A stretch of DNA of 64,000 nucleotides from Ignavibacteriota bacterium (GTDB lineage: Bacteria > Bacteroidota > Ignavibacteria > Ignavibacteriales > Melioribacteraceae), in NCBI GenBank assembly GCA_016713565.1, contig JADJOX010000005.1:248001-312000 (forward strand). Direction: 5' to 3'. A model generated the notes under the pieces. It saw nothing but the letters and a program-made list of their open reading frames with translations. It did no database searches and was not told where the DNA came from. Below, one piece after another: positions 54,446 to 62,948 of this stretch (position 1 is the stretch's first letter; every line of letters starts with the position of its first letter). The position numbers and the translations under genes are program-made.

Positions 54446-55480
54446 TTAATTTACAGCATTAACTTTTATACCGTCATTCAGATATTCAGCACCTTCGGTG
54501 ATTACCTCACCAATCTTTTCATTCGCAAGTTTTATAAAAACATTGTCCGCCATAATTTCCATTATTTCGACCTCTTGTTTTACCGCAATGTTATTATTAA
54601 TGTAAAAAACATAACCTTTAGAACCTTCAGCATCTGTTAGGGCTTGAACAGGTATTAATTTTGCTTTAACTTTTTCCGAAGGGAATATATCTACACTGGC
54701 TATCATACCTGAAATAAAATTTTTGTCGGGATTCCTTAATGACAATTCAATTTCAAAAATTCCATTCATCGGATTTGATGCTCCCGCTTTCTGCGAAACC
54801 ACAGCCGAAAATGCTTGATTGTAATTATCAAATTTTACAATTGCCGAATCACCGATATTGATTTTATACAAATCGTTGTCGGTAATGCCGCAAACAATTT
54901 TCCATGCAGAAGTGTTTGAACCTACTATAAATACTGGATTTCCTGGAGCAACAATTTCATTTTCATCAACAATTTTCTTATAGATTTTTCCTTCAAATGG
55001 CGATGTAATTGTAGAATAATTCAAATTGAATTTAGCAATGTTCAAATTTGAAGAAGCTGCTTCCAAACCGGATTTTACATTTTGATACTGTTCTAAAGTA
55101 ACAACGCTGTCCTTGTATAAATTTTCAATTCTGTTATAATCTCTTAAATTTTTCTCATAATTAACTTTTGCCTGATTGTATAGCGCTTCAATTTCATCCA
55201 ATTTTAATTTTGCCAAAATCTGACCAGATTTTATCGCGTCTCCTTCCATTACAAAAATTTTAGAAACGATTCCACCAGTTTTAAAAGATAGTACGGCTTC
55301 TTTTTCAGCAGTCAGCTTCCCGCTTGAATGCACCGGCATAGAAATTTGCGTTTCGGTAATTTTCGCAACTTTTACGGGAATAACTTCTTCAGAATTTATT
55401 TCGTTCTTTTTCTCACCGCAACCCAGTATTAGAATTATCCCCAAAAAAGCTTTGATTGAAACAATTATTATACTTTTCAT
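54446..55480 (-). CDS. RND periplasmic adaptor lipoprotein (system 2)
   Basis: A 344-residue membrane-fusion protein with lipobox LILGC (Cys21). The biotinyl-lipoyl-like halves are VLSFKTGGIVSKIFVMEGDAIKSGQILAKL and STITSPFEGKIYKKIVDENEIVAPGNPVFIV, with a helical hairpin between (YNQAKVNYEKNLRDYNRIENLYKDSVVTLEQYQNV). It links the inner pump to TolC. The gene follows tolC by 55 bp and precedes the pump. Confidence 0.92.
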   Translation of the reverse strand: MKSIIIVSIKAFLGIILILGCGEKKNEINSEEVIPVKVAKITETQISMPVHSSGKLTAEKEAVLSFKTGGIVSKIFVMEGDAIKSGQILAKLKLDEIEALYNQAKVNYEKNLRDYNRIENLYKDSVVTLEQYQNVKSGLEAASSNLNIAKFNLNYSTITSPFEGKIYKKIVDENEIVAPGNPVFIVGSNTSAWKIVCGITDNDLYKINIGDSAIVKFDNYNQAFSAVVSQKAGASNPMNGIFEIELSLRNPDKNFISGMIASVDIFPSEKVKAKLIPVQALTDAEGSKGYVFYINNNIAVKQEVEIMEIMADNVFIKLANEKIGEVITEGAEYLNDGIKVNAVN

Positions 55481-55535
55481 TTTTAATCCTAAATTTTTAT
55501 TAATTGACGTTGTACTTTTAAGTCGATCTAAAATT

Positions 55536-56900
55536 TTATTCGTAATTTTTCAAATCTATAAATGCTGCCATCTTTTCCAGCTCGGAAATTTTTTGTTGAT
55601 AATCATATTTTGAAACCACTTCATTTATTTCCGATTGGAGCAGTTTATTTCTTGAATCAAGATATTCAATGTAACTCGCAATTCCCTCGATATATTTTTT
55701 TTCTATAATTCTAAATGAAATTTTCATACTAGCCAGCATTTCTTGGGCTGATATTAATGATTTTTGAGATAGTTCATAGTTTTTGTAACTGTTTATCACT
55801 TGAAGTGAAATTTGTTTTTTTAATTCCTCCATCTGCACTTCAACTTTTTTCCTTTCCAATTCAGCTTGTTCACTTTTTGACACGTCCTGAAATCCATTAA
55901 ATAAATTCCAATGCAGAACCAACGATGCCATCCAATAATCATCTTTATCCGTAAATCTGTATTGCTCGCCTTGGAATCCATAATCGGCGGCAAAAACCAG
56001 CGTAGGGAAATAATTTGAATTTGCCATGGATTTTTTATCTTTATAAATTTCTGCCATATATTCAAGCTGAAGAATCTCTTCCCTTTTTTCAGTTGCGTTT
56101 AAGCACGTTTGATTCAAATCAGAAATTACCGTTTGCCAAACTATTGTCGTATCAATTATTATTTCTCTCTCCAGCGGATTGTTCAATAGAAAATTAAAAT
56201 ATGAAGCTGCCAATTCACTGTTGTTTTTGGCTTCCATTAGTTTTTGTTCCATTTCTGAAACTTCAGCTTTTGCTCTGTAAACTATATCGATGGTGATTTT
56301 ATCGTTTTTTTGCAGACTTTCACAAACGCGCAGGTTTTCATTTACAAGCTCTAAAGAGCTTTCATAAATTTTTTCTACACCTTTGCATTTCAAATAGTTG
56401 AAATAGCTATTTTTGATTTGGTCTACCAGCGATCTTGCAAATACCTTTTTATCAAGTTGACTTATTTCTAAAATTTTATCTTGAATATTATAATTGTAAA
56501 AAATTGCGGGCTGAAATAATGGCTGCACCAAACTAATTTTTGTTTCTTGTTCTTCTTTTCGCAAAAAAGGAATTATTTCATTTTGAATGTTCGTTGGAAA
56601 TAAATTTTGCTGCATCAAATAATTTAAGGCTGAATGAATCGGGTTAACCAAATTTCCGACCGGAAAAATTATTTCGCGCCCGCCTCCGGCTCTTGAATAT
56701 CGAGCATTAACTCCGAGCGACGGAAAAAACATGCCTTGCGCCTCTTGGAGCGAACTTAAATTTTTTTCCAAATTGAATTGTTTTTGTTTTAGTGCAAGAT
56801 TGTTCTCCAAACCGTATCTAACATAATTCTCCAATGTTTCACTCTGAGCAAATATTTGCATTGAAAGAGTAAGTAAAATAACTATCATTTTTGATTTCAT
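55536..56900 (-). CDS. TolC-family outer-membrane efflux protein (system 2)
   Basis: A 454-residue outer-membrane factor with signal ending MQIFAQ and two coiled-coil halves. The second contains SEQAELERKKVEVQMEELKKQISLQVINSYKNYELSQKS. It is preceded by a perfect palindrome (56926-56944), probably the operator of the TetR gene upstream. It is not close in sequence to the TolC of system 1. Confidence 0.9.
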   Translation of the reverse strand: MKSKMIVILLTLSMQIFAQSETLENYVRYGLENNLALKQKQFNLEKNLSSLQEAQGMFFPSLGVNARYSRAGGGREIIFPVGNLVNPIHSALNYLMQQNLFPTNIQNEIIPFLRKEEQETKISLVQPLFQPAIFYNYNIQDKILEISQLDKKVFARSLVDQIKNSYFNYLKCKGVEKIYESSLELVNENLRVCESLQKNDKITIDIVYRAKAEVSEMEQKLMEAKNNSELAASYFNFLLNNPLEREIIIDTTIVWQTVISDLNQTCLNATEKREEILQLEYMAEIYKDKKSMANSNYFPTLVFAADYGFQGEQYRFTDKDDYWMASLVLHWNLFNGFQDVSKSEQAELERKKVEVQMEELKKQISLQVINSYKNYELSQKSLISAQEMLASMKISFRIIEKKYIEGIASYIEYLDSRNKLLQSEINEVVSKYDYQQKISELEKMAAFIDLKNYE

Positions 56901-56925
56901 AAATCCTCGCTAAATGTGAATCATT

Positions 56926-56944
56926 AAATGACCGACAGTCATTT
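56926..56944. promoter_or_regulatory. Inverted repeat AAATGAC-N5-GTCATTT, probable TetR operator (system 2)
   Basis: The sequence is AAATGAC CGACA GTCATTT, perfect 7-bp arms with a 5-base centre, 26 bases before the tolC ATG, in the 58-bp gap after the tetR stop. A weaker version of the same half-sites lies upstream of tetR (57614-57630). Shared TGAC/GTCA arms suggest that one regulator controls both its own gene and the efflux genes. Confidence 0.65.
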
Positions 56945-56958
56945 TAATATAAATTTTT

Positions 56959-57594
56959 TTATGATTTTAATGCTTTAAAAGTAAATTCAAAAAAGTATGA
57001 AATTAATTCTTCCGGTGTACAGTTCATTTCCGTACAAAGTATGTCTCCTTTAAGCGTAACCAACTGTAAAACCCCAAGAGATTCACCCCAAAGAATTAGT
57101 GCAGTTTTTGCGGGATCCAAATCTTTTCTAATTGAGCCGTCATTCATTCCTTCAATTATTGTTTCAATTAGAATTTTATTGGTCTCCATTTTCTTTTTGA
57201 GAATTTTCTCATCTTCCGACTCTGGTTCAATCCCCTCAACCTTCTGCACTTCTTCAAACATAAGCGCTTTATAATAATTTGGAAATTCAAAATAAAATTT
57301 GATATATGCTTCGCCGATTGCTTTAACTTTCATAAGACCGTTTGACTGCTTTGAAGAAAATTCTACAAAAAGTTCGTGAAGTTTTGATATTCCCCTATTC
57401 ACAAAAACTTTGAATAATTCTTCTTTATTCTTAAAATAAAGATATAAAGTTCCTTTGCTAAGCTCGACTTCGGAAGCTATATCGTCCATGGTCGTTGAGT
57501 TAAATCCTTTAGTAAAAAAAACTTTCTCAGCTGCGTAAATTATTTCTTGCCGCCTTTGAATTCTTTCCCGTTCTTTTCTTTCCGAAATTCCCAT
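56959..57594 (-). CDS. TetR-family regulator of RND system 2
   Basis: A 211-residue TetR-family protein. The DNA-binding domain shows FFTKGFNSTTMDDIASEVELSKGTLYLYFKNKEELFKVF. The effector domain has the length of AcrR-type regulators. It is transcribed in the same direction as tolC-adaptor-pump, with operator-like repeats on both sides. Not close to the system 1 TetR outside the helix-turn-helix, so the two probably sense different compounds. Confidence 0.92.
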   Translation of the reverse strand: MGISERKERERIQRRQEIIYAAEKVFFTKGFNSTTMDDIASEVELSKGTLYLYFKNKEELFKVFVNRGISKLHELFVEFSSKQSNGLMKVKAIGEAYIKFYFEFPNYYKALMFEEVQKVEGIEPESEDEKILKKKMETNKILIETIIEGMNDGSIRKDLDPAKTALILWGESLGVLQLVTLKGDILCTEMNCTPEELISYFFEFTFKALKS

Positions 57595-57613
57595 AATTGA
57601 CTTTTATTTAATT

Positions 57614-57630
57614 ACTGACCATTGGTTATT
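57614..57630. promoter_or_regulatory. Degenerate operator-like repeat upstream of tetR (system 2)
   Basis: ACTGACCATTGGTTATT matches the AATGACCGACAGTCATT site near tolC at 11 of 17 positions, with the half-sites TGAC and GTTAT kept. It ends 20 bases before the tetR start, so autoregulation is likely. The resemblance is partial. Confidence 0.45.
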
Positions 57631-57712
57631 TTATAACGTAAAGATAATTACGTACTTAAGAAATGTCAAATTATTTTTTTATTTGATGTGAAAATTAGAA
57701 ATTGAAGAGAAA

Positions 57713-58759
57713 TTACTTTGAAAATTTCTTTTCAAGAATTTCCAGATTTTCAATCGATTTATTAGAAAACTGAGGATACCGATTATTGCTTTTTTTCGCC
57801 GCGGAATTATAGAGGTGAATAAATTTAAATGGATTTCCAACACATTTTACAATTTCATTTTTACCTTCCTTTTCCAAAATTAAACTTGCCATAAAATAAC
57901 CTGTGGTATGTCCTTGCTGCGGTAAAACTTCCAGTATATTTCGACCGATAACTTTAATATTTTTTAGGTTGGAATTAAGTCCAGATAAATATTCGTCAAT
58001 TTTATTTATTACATACGGTGAATTTCCAACATCATTTATAAATTGTTTTGCATATATTGAAATTGATTTACTTGATTTGGTAAACCAATCTCTTTTATCC
58101 ACCATATCTGCAATTCCTTCTGCTTCAATCTTTGCTAACGCGTTAATTAATATCTCATCATCCTCAGAAACTTTATTATAATTGATTTGCACTTGTCTGT
58201 TTCTATACCAATGATGAAATTCATGCGATAAGAAACTCATGAAATCCCATTCTAAAGAAGCGCACAAATCAACAACAATTGGTGATGAACCTCTTCCGTT
58301 GTTTTCAAAAATTACAAACGATACAGGTGGAAGCTGATCGACATTTGATTGAGGCAAGAATTCCAAAGTTCGTTTTACCGCAGTTTGAGAAAAATTATTT
58401 GCCATCAACTTACTCTGTTGATCGGAAATTATTTTTCTGTTATCTCTTACTTTAATAAAATGAGTAAGGTGATTTAAATTTTTACCGTTTTTTAACGCTT
58501 CATTTAATTCATTTTGCTTTGAAGGCATAAAAACGAGTTTAAAATTTTCAATAAAAAACTGTCTCGTAAATTCGCCGCTTGTTAAAACTTTATAACCCGG
58601 TGTGTTAAACAATTCGTTCCATTCGGAATTTGCAGGTTCTTTATTAGTTTTTAAAATATCGACTATTTCCCAAAATTTATGCATACCGCTAAAATCATAA
58701 TTTGAATTTTGCGAAAACGAAATTGATGATAATAAAAGAAGAAAAATGTATTTGAGCAT
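57713..58759 (-). CDS. Exported zinc peptidase-like protein (DUF5700-like)
   Basis: A 348-residue exported protein with signal ending SISFSQ. A zinc-binding HExxH is at His179-Glu180-x-x-His183 (FLSHEFHHWY), and a third ligand candidate is Glu214 in IEAEGIADM. The C-terminal GHTTGYFMA segment is also typical of DUF5700-like putative zinc peptidases. The substrate is unknown; it is periplasmic or exported. It lies 118 bp from the tetR of system 2 and is transcribed toward it, and may be monocistronic. Confidence 0.8.
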   Translation of the reverse strand: MLKYIFLLLLSSISFSQNSNYDFSGMHKFWEIVDILKTNKEPANSEWNELFNTPGYKVLTSGEFTRQFFIENFKLVFMPSKQNELNEALKNGKNLNHLTHFIKVRDNRKIISDQQSKLMANNFSQTAVKRTLEFLPQSNVDQLPPVSFVIFENNGRGSSPIVVDLCASLEWDFMSFLSHEFHHWYRNRQVQINYNKVSEDDEILINALAKIEAEGIADMVDKRDWFTKSSKSISIYAKQFINDVGNSPYVINKIDEYLSGLNSNLKNIKVIGRNILEVLPQQGHTTGYFMASLILEKEGKNEIVKCVGNPFKFIHLYNSAAKKSNNRYPQFSNKSIENLEILEKKFSK

Positions 58760-58882
58760 CTAATAAATAAAATAAATTATGATCTACTATCGAATAAATA
58801 GTAAAATTTAGAAGTGTCAACTTACCTTAAATAAGAAGTGAAATTTTTGTTAATAATTAAATAAATCGTTGATATTTAATTA

Positions 58883-60388
58883 TTAATGTCCTCCTTTAAC
58901 ATTTGAACGAATATTCACTGTTGATCGTGGTTCCTTTATAAATAGCCAAAAAACAACGGATAGACAAATGAAAATACCGCAAAGAATATATAATAATTGG
59001 TAATTCTGAGTTTCGGAAATAATGTTTGCCACGCCTTGACTCATCATTTGTGGAAGAACAACCGCAAGGTTGAAAATTCCCATAAACAATCCCATTTTAT
59101 TTTGGTTAACTCTTTCGGTAACAATTGAGAACACAATTGATATAACAGCGGACCAGCCAATTCCCGTTAAAAACATTCCGAAATAAAAATTTCCTTCGAA
59201 CTTTCCGAGAAACGCGATATAAAAATATCCTATTGCGCTAAATGCTAAAGCAAAAGTATAAGTTTTTACTCTTCCGATTTTTTTTGCAAGCGAAGATAAT
59301 ACCATTGGAAATACCGCGCCGACGGCATTTAAAATCAGAAATCCTAAAGAAACAATATTTCCGGTTGTAGTATCTTTTGTTTGAGCAACACCAGTTAAAA
59401 ATTCCGCAAATTTATTTGCAAATACATCTGTAAGATCAATGTTAGGTATTATTTGCTTATCAATAAAAAAACCAGTCATTACAAACATGCTTTGAAAGGC
59501 TATCCATGTAAATGTATGAGCCAGCATTATTTTTTGAAATTCAATGTTATCCGATTCATTTTTTCTACTTTTTAAAATAATATAAATTCCAACAACAACG
59601 GTATATACCAAACTTAAAACTAACAATGTGTTGTGAACAGAACGAAGTTCATTTTGATAAAAGTGAAATATTAAACTGAAAATACCGAAAACCAAAAACC
59701 CATATAATGGAAATATTGATTTAATGATACCTAATATTGAATGAGAATCTTTTTTAGATTCAATAAAACCCGGTAATTCTTTTGGTTCCTCAATTAACAG
59801 AATTGGGAAGACTGAACAAGCCAAAACAAATATTGCCGCTATAAGCAGTAAAGTTTCATTGCCGTAAACCATAGAAAGAAAATAAGCCAAAACTCCAAAA
59901 GTGCCAGAAATAACCTGCATCCAAACATAACCGGATGTTCGTTTTTTTCCTTCAGGAGTAAGATCCGCTATAATTGACCTTGCGGGATTAAAAGTTACAT
60001 TTATAGAAAGATCCAGTAAAAGCGCAATTATCGATGCAATTAAAATTATACTAGTAATCCCACTCGCTTTTGAAATTACTCCAATTTGCGGCAGTGCCAA
60101 AAACATAAGCGAGCCGATTATTCCGCCAATCATAATAAAAGGTCGTCTTCTTCCATTTAAAAACCAAACATTATCACTTATCATTCCTACAATAACCTGC
60201 CCGAATATTCCAGCCAATGGTCCGGCCAACCAAACAAACGCAACTTCATGAATGTTCAAACCGTACTTTTTATTCAGTATCCAACTTAACGCGGCAATTT
60301 GTGTGGAAAGAGCAAATCCAACTGCGGTTGCGGGAAGTGCAAGCATTGCATAAAATGTGTTTGTCAATTTTTTCTGGATGTCTAACAT
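58883..60388 (-). CDS. MFS sugar transporter (GPH/SLC45-like), linked to GH13 enzyme
   Basis: A 501-residue 12-helix MFS protein. The loop GMISDNVWFLNGRRRPFIMIGG matches glycoside-type symporters and the paralogue at 35245-36744; SINVTFNPARSIIADLTPEGKKRTSGYV is the helix 4-5 signature. It starts 36 bp after the GH13 gene and is almost certainly in the same transcript. It would import the sugar released by that enzyme, most likely maltose or a short maltodextrin. Function inferred from context. Confidence 0.87.
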   Translation of the reverse strand: MLDIQKKLTNTFYAMLALPATAVGFALSTQIAALSWILNKKYGLNIHEVAFVWLAGPLAGIFGQVIVGMISDNVWFLNGRRRPFIMIGGIIGSLMFLALPQIGVISKASGITSIILIASIIALLLDLSINVTFNPARSIIADLTPEGKKRTSGYVWMQVISGTFGVLAYFLSMVYGNETLLLIAAIFVLACSVFPILLIEEPKELPGFIESKKDSHSILGIIKSIFPLYGFLVFGIFSLIFHFYQNELRSVHNTLLVLSLVYTVVVGIYIILKSRKNESDNIEFQKIMLAHTFTWIAFQSMFVMTGFFIDKQIIPNIDLTDVFANKFAEFLTGVAQTKDTTTGNIVSLGFLILNAVGAVFPMVLSSLAKKIGRVKTYTFALAFSAIGYFYIAFLGKFEGNFYFGMFLTGIGWSAVISIVFSIVTERVNQNKMGLFMGIFNLAVVLPQMMSQGVANIISETQNYQLLYILCGIFICLSVVFWLFIKEPRSTVNIRSNVKGGH

Positions 60389-60424
60389 TTTATCCTCAAT
60401 ATTATTTTGAGAGATTAAAAAAAT

Positions 60425-62266
60425 TTATTTAATGTGTTTAATTTCCCAAATTGAAATGGAATTGCCCGTTAGTATAATATTATTTTTGACAACTAATTTT
60501 TGCAAATTTTCATCAAGTAGATTTTTAATATCCATATTATTCAGATCATCATCATTAGTATAATTTCCAAGATCAATAAAATTATCCTTAGTTTTATCAT
60601 TCAAAAATATAACAATTTCCACATTTTCTAAAACTTTTTTATAAACATAAATGTCATCTTTAGGGCAGTATTGTACAAACTTACCCTCCCTTAAAGCCTT
60701 GTTTTGTTTTCTAAGATTTAACAGTTTCTTTGTAAAATTATAAATTTCATTCTGATTTGAATTTCGACCATCTTCGAAAAACGCGTTTAACGAATCGTTC
60801 GGAAAACCGCCCGGAAATTCCTCTCTAATTTTTCCATGATGCCCCCCACCGTCCAATCCGATTTCTGTTCCATAAAATATTTGTGGAACTCCTCGAGTTG
60901 TTAGAACAATTGTTAAAGCTTTTTTAAATTTTTCCATATTCCATTTTGCGGCATACATTCCACGGTCAGTATCATGATTATCAAAAAAAGTCAACAAGTT
61001 ATCCGGATTGGAATAAACAAAATCCTGCCCAAAGGTTTCATAAATTTTCAAAAGTCCTGTCTTTCCTTCCATATAATTATAAAGAACATCTCTTATAGCA
61101 AAGTCCGTTACAACCGGAAGGTTTGAATCAAATTCTTTGGGAAAATAATTTTTTGTTTGAAACTTTGCCAGAACCGCCGGATCGCCTTTCCATACTTCAC
61201 CGACAATATTTAACTTTGGATAATTTTGTAAAATTGTTTCTGCCCAAATTGACATAAAATTCTGATCAGAGTAAGGATAAGTATCTTCGCGAATTCCATC
61301 TAATCCGGAGTATTCAATCCACCAAATTGTATTTTGAATAATGTATTCCGCAAGCAAGGAATCGGTTTGGTTTAAGTCCGGCATTGTATCAATGAACCAT
61401 CCCTTATTTGCATTTGCTATTTTACTTTTATCGGCATGAATATCAACATATATTACTTTATCATGTTCAGCTGGCAGATGATTTTCAACTGTTCCGTTTA
61501 TCCATGTCGGAGTTGGCGGATTTTTAATCCATTCATGGTTGCTTCCAATATGATTTGCAACGTGGTCAAGAATGATTTTAATTCCCCGTTTATGTGCTTC
61601 ATATACAAGTTTTTTATAAAGCTCATTCGTGCCAAAACGAGGATCAATTTTATACAGATCGGTACATGAATAGCCATGATAGCTCATTGACATATTATTT
61701 TCAGTGAGCGGAGTAATCCAAATGGCGGAAATGCCTAAATCCTTCAAATAATCCAACTTATTAATTATCCCTTGAATATCTCCGCCATGTCTTCCATTTA
61801 GATCATTAAACTTAAACTCTTCACTATTATTAAAAATAAAATCATTTGAAGTATCGCCATTAACAAAACGATCCGGAAAGATTAAATATATAACGTCATT
61901 TGTTGAAAATCCCTGATGAATATTTTCAGTTTCATTACGCTCTAACAATTGATATTTTATTGTATCGACGCCAAATTTATTAGTTAGCAGAAAATTATAA
62001 TAATTGGGTTCGGCTGAATTTGTTATTTCAATTTCCGCAAATAAATAATTATCGTTTTTATTTGGAATTGAAGTTACATTTATTTTATTGCTAAGTGAGG
62101 TTAAATTAGCGTGTGCTAAATTTTCACCGTAGATCATTAATTGTATTTTATTAAACAAATGTCCGCTCCACCAATTTGGAGGTTCTACTTTGTTTATCTT
62201 AGGTGATTGTCCATAAAAAATATTTGTGAAAATTATTAAATATGTGAGAACATTTTTAAATTTCAT
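60425..62266 (-). CDS. Periplasmic GH13 alpha-glucan hydrolase (neopullulanase/cyclomaltodextrinase-like)
   Basis: A 613-residue exported GH13 enzyme; signal MKFKNVLTYLIIFTNIFYG. I used the ATG at 62266 over a TTG nine bases earlier. The N-terminal beta domain (about 22-110: KINKVEPPNWWSGHLFNKIQLMIYG) matches the cyclomaltodextrinase N domain. The catalytic barrel has region I LDHVANH (234-239), region II GLDGIREDTY (nucleophile Asp328), region III IVGEVW (acid Glu357) and region IV FFDNHDTDR (Asp432). It probably splits maltodextrins or pullulan in the periplasm, like SusA of Bacteroides. Followed by the sugar transporter. Confidence 0.92.
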   Translation of the reverse strand: MKFKNVLTYLIIFTNIFYGQSPKINKVEPPNWWSGHLFNKIQLMIYGENLAHANLTSLSNKINVTSIPNKNDNYLFAEIEITNSAEPNYYNFLLTNKFGVDTIKYQLLERNETENIHQGFSTNDVIYLIFPDRFVNGDTSNDFIFNNSEEFKFNDLNGRHGGDIQGIINKLDYLKDLGISAIWITPLTENNMSMSYHGYSCTDLYKIDPRFGTNELYKKLVYEAHKRGIKIILDHVANHIGSNHEWIKNPPTPTWINGTVENHLPAEHDKVIYVDIHADKSKIANANKGWFIDTMPDLNQTDSLLAEYIIQNTIWWIEYSGLDGIREDTYPYSDQNFMSIWAETILQNYPKLNIVGEVWKGDPAVLAKFQTKNYFPKEFDSNLPVVTDFAIRDVLYNYMEGKTGLLKIYETFGQDFVYSNPDNLLTFFDNHDTDRGMYAAKWNMEKFKKALTIVLTTRGVPQIFYGTEIGLDGGGHHGKIREEFPGGFPNDSLNAFFEDGRNSNQNEIYNFTKKLLNLRKQNKALREGKFVQYCPKDDIYVYKKVLENVEIVIFLNDKTKDNFIDLGNYTNDDDLNNMDIKNLLDENLQKLVVKNNIILTGNSISIWEIKHIK

Positions 62267-62360
62267 AATCGTCAATTTATTTGATAAGAAAAATTTATAA
62301 AATTCAAATCTTGCATTTAATAGCCATTAAAAATAACTTTATTTTTCTTAAAAAAAAGAT

Positions 62361-62816
62361 ATGAAAGAAGAAACAAAGAATATTACAGTTAACAGAAAAG
62401 CACGGCATGATTATGCAATTCTCCAAACTTTGGAAGCCGGAATTGTATTAGTTGGTACTGAAGTTAAATCTTGCCGGGAGCACAAGGCAAGTTTGGTCGA
62501 TTGTTATGCCAAAATTGACTCCAACGGTGAAGTTTGGTTGATTGGTTCAAATATTAATGTTTACACGCACGGAAACAGATTTAACCATGATCCAATACGG
62601 GATAGAAAGTTACTTCTTTCAAAAAGTGAAATACGAAAATTGGACAGACAAGTAAAAGAAAAAGGCAACACCTTAATTGCATTGAGTCTGTATTTTTCAA
62701 AGGGCAAAGTTAAAGTTGAACTTGCGGTTGCAAAGGGAAAGAAATCTTACGATAAACGAGAAGCAATTGCAAAAAAAGACATGCAGCGTGAAGCGGAAAG
62801 AAAAATTAAATTGTAA
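62361..62816 (+). CDS. smpB: SsrA-binding protein SmpB
   Basis: A 151-residue SmpB, which carries tmRNA to stalled ribosomes. Family blocks are all present: TVNRKARHDYAILQTLEAGIVLVGTEVKSCREHKASLVD, the ANINVYTHGNRFNHDP-like part, and the tail KGKKSYDKREAIAKKDMQREAERKIK. The start ATG at 62361 has no strong ribosome site. It is followed by tyrS after 132 bp. No tmRNA gene was seen in the window. Confidence 0.97.
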   Translation: MKEETKNITVNRKARHDYAILQTLEAGIVLVGTEVKSCREHKASLVDCYAKIDSNGEVWLIGSNINVYTHGNRFNHDPIRDRKLLLSKSEIRKLDRQVKEKGNTLIALSLYFSKGKVKVELAVAKGKKSYDKREAIAKKDMQREAERKIKL

Positions 62817-62948
62817 ATAAATGTAATGGTCATTTTAAGAATGTGAGAATTATTTTATTATTTTCATTCGCATATTTAGAAATAAAATTAATAATGACCT
62901 GTTAAAATTGTTTTTAATATATTTTAAATTATTGAGAGATCAGAGAAT

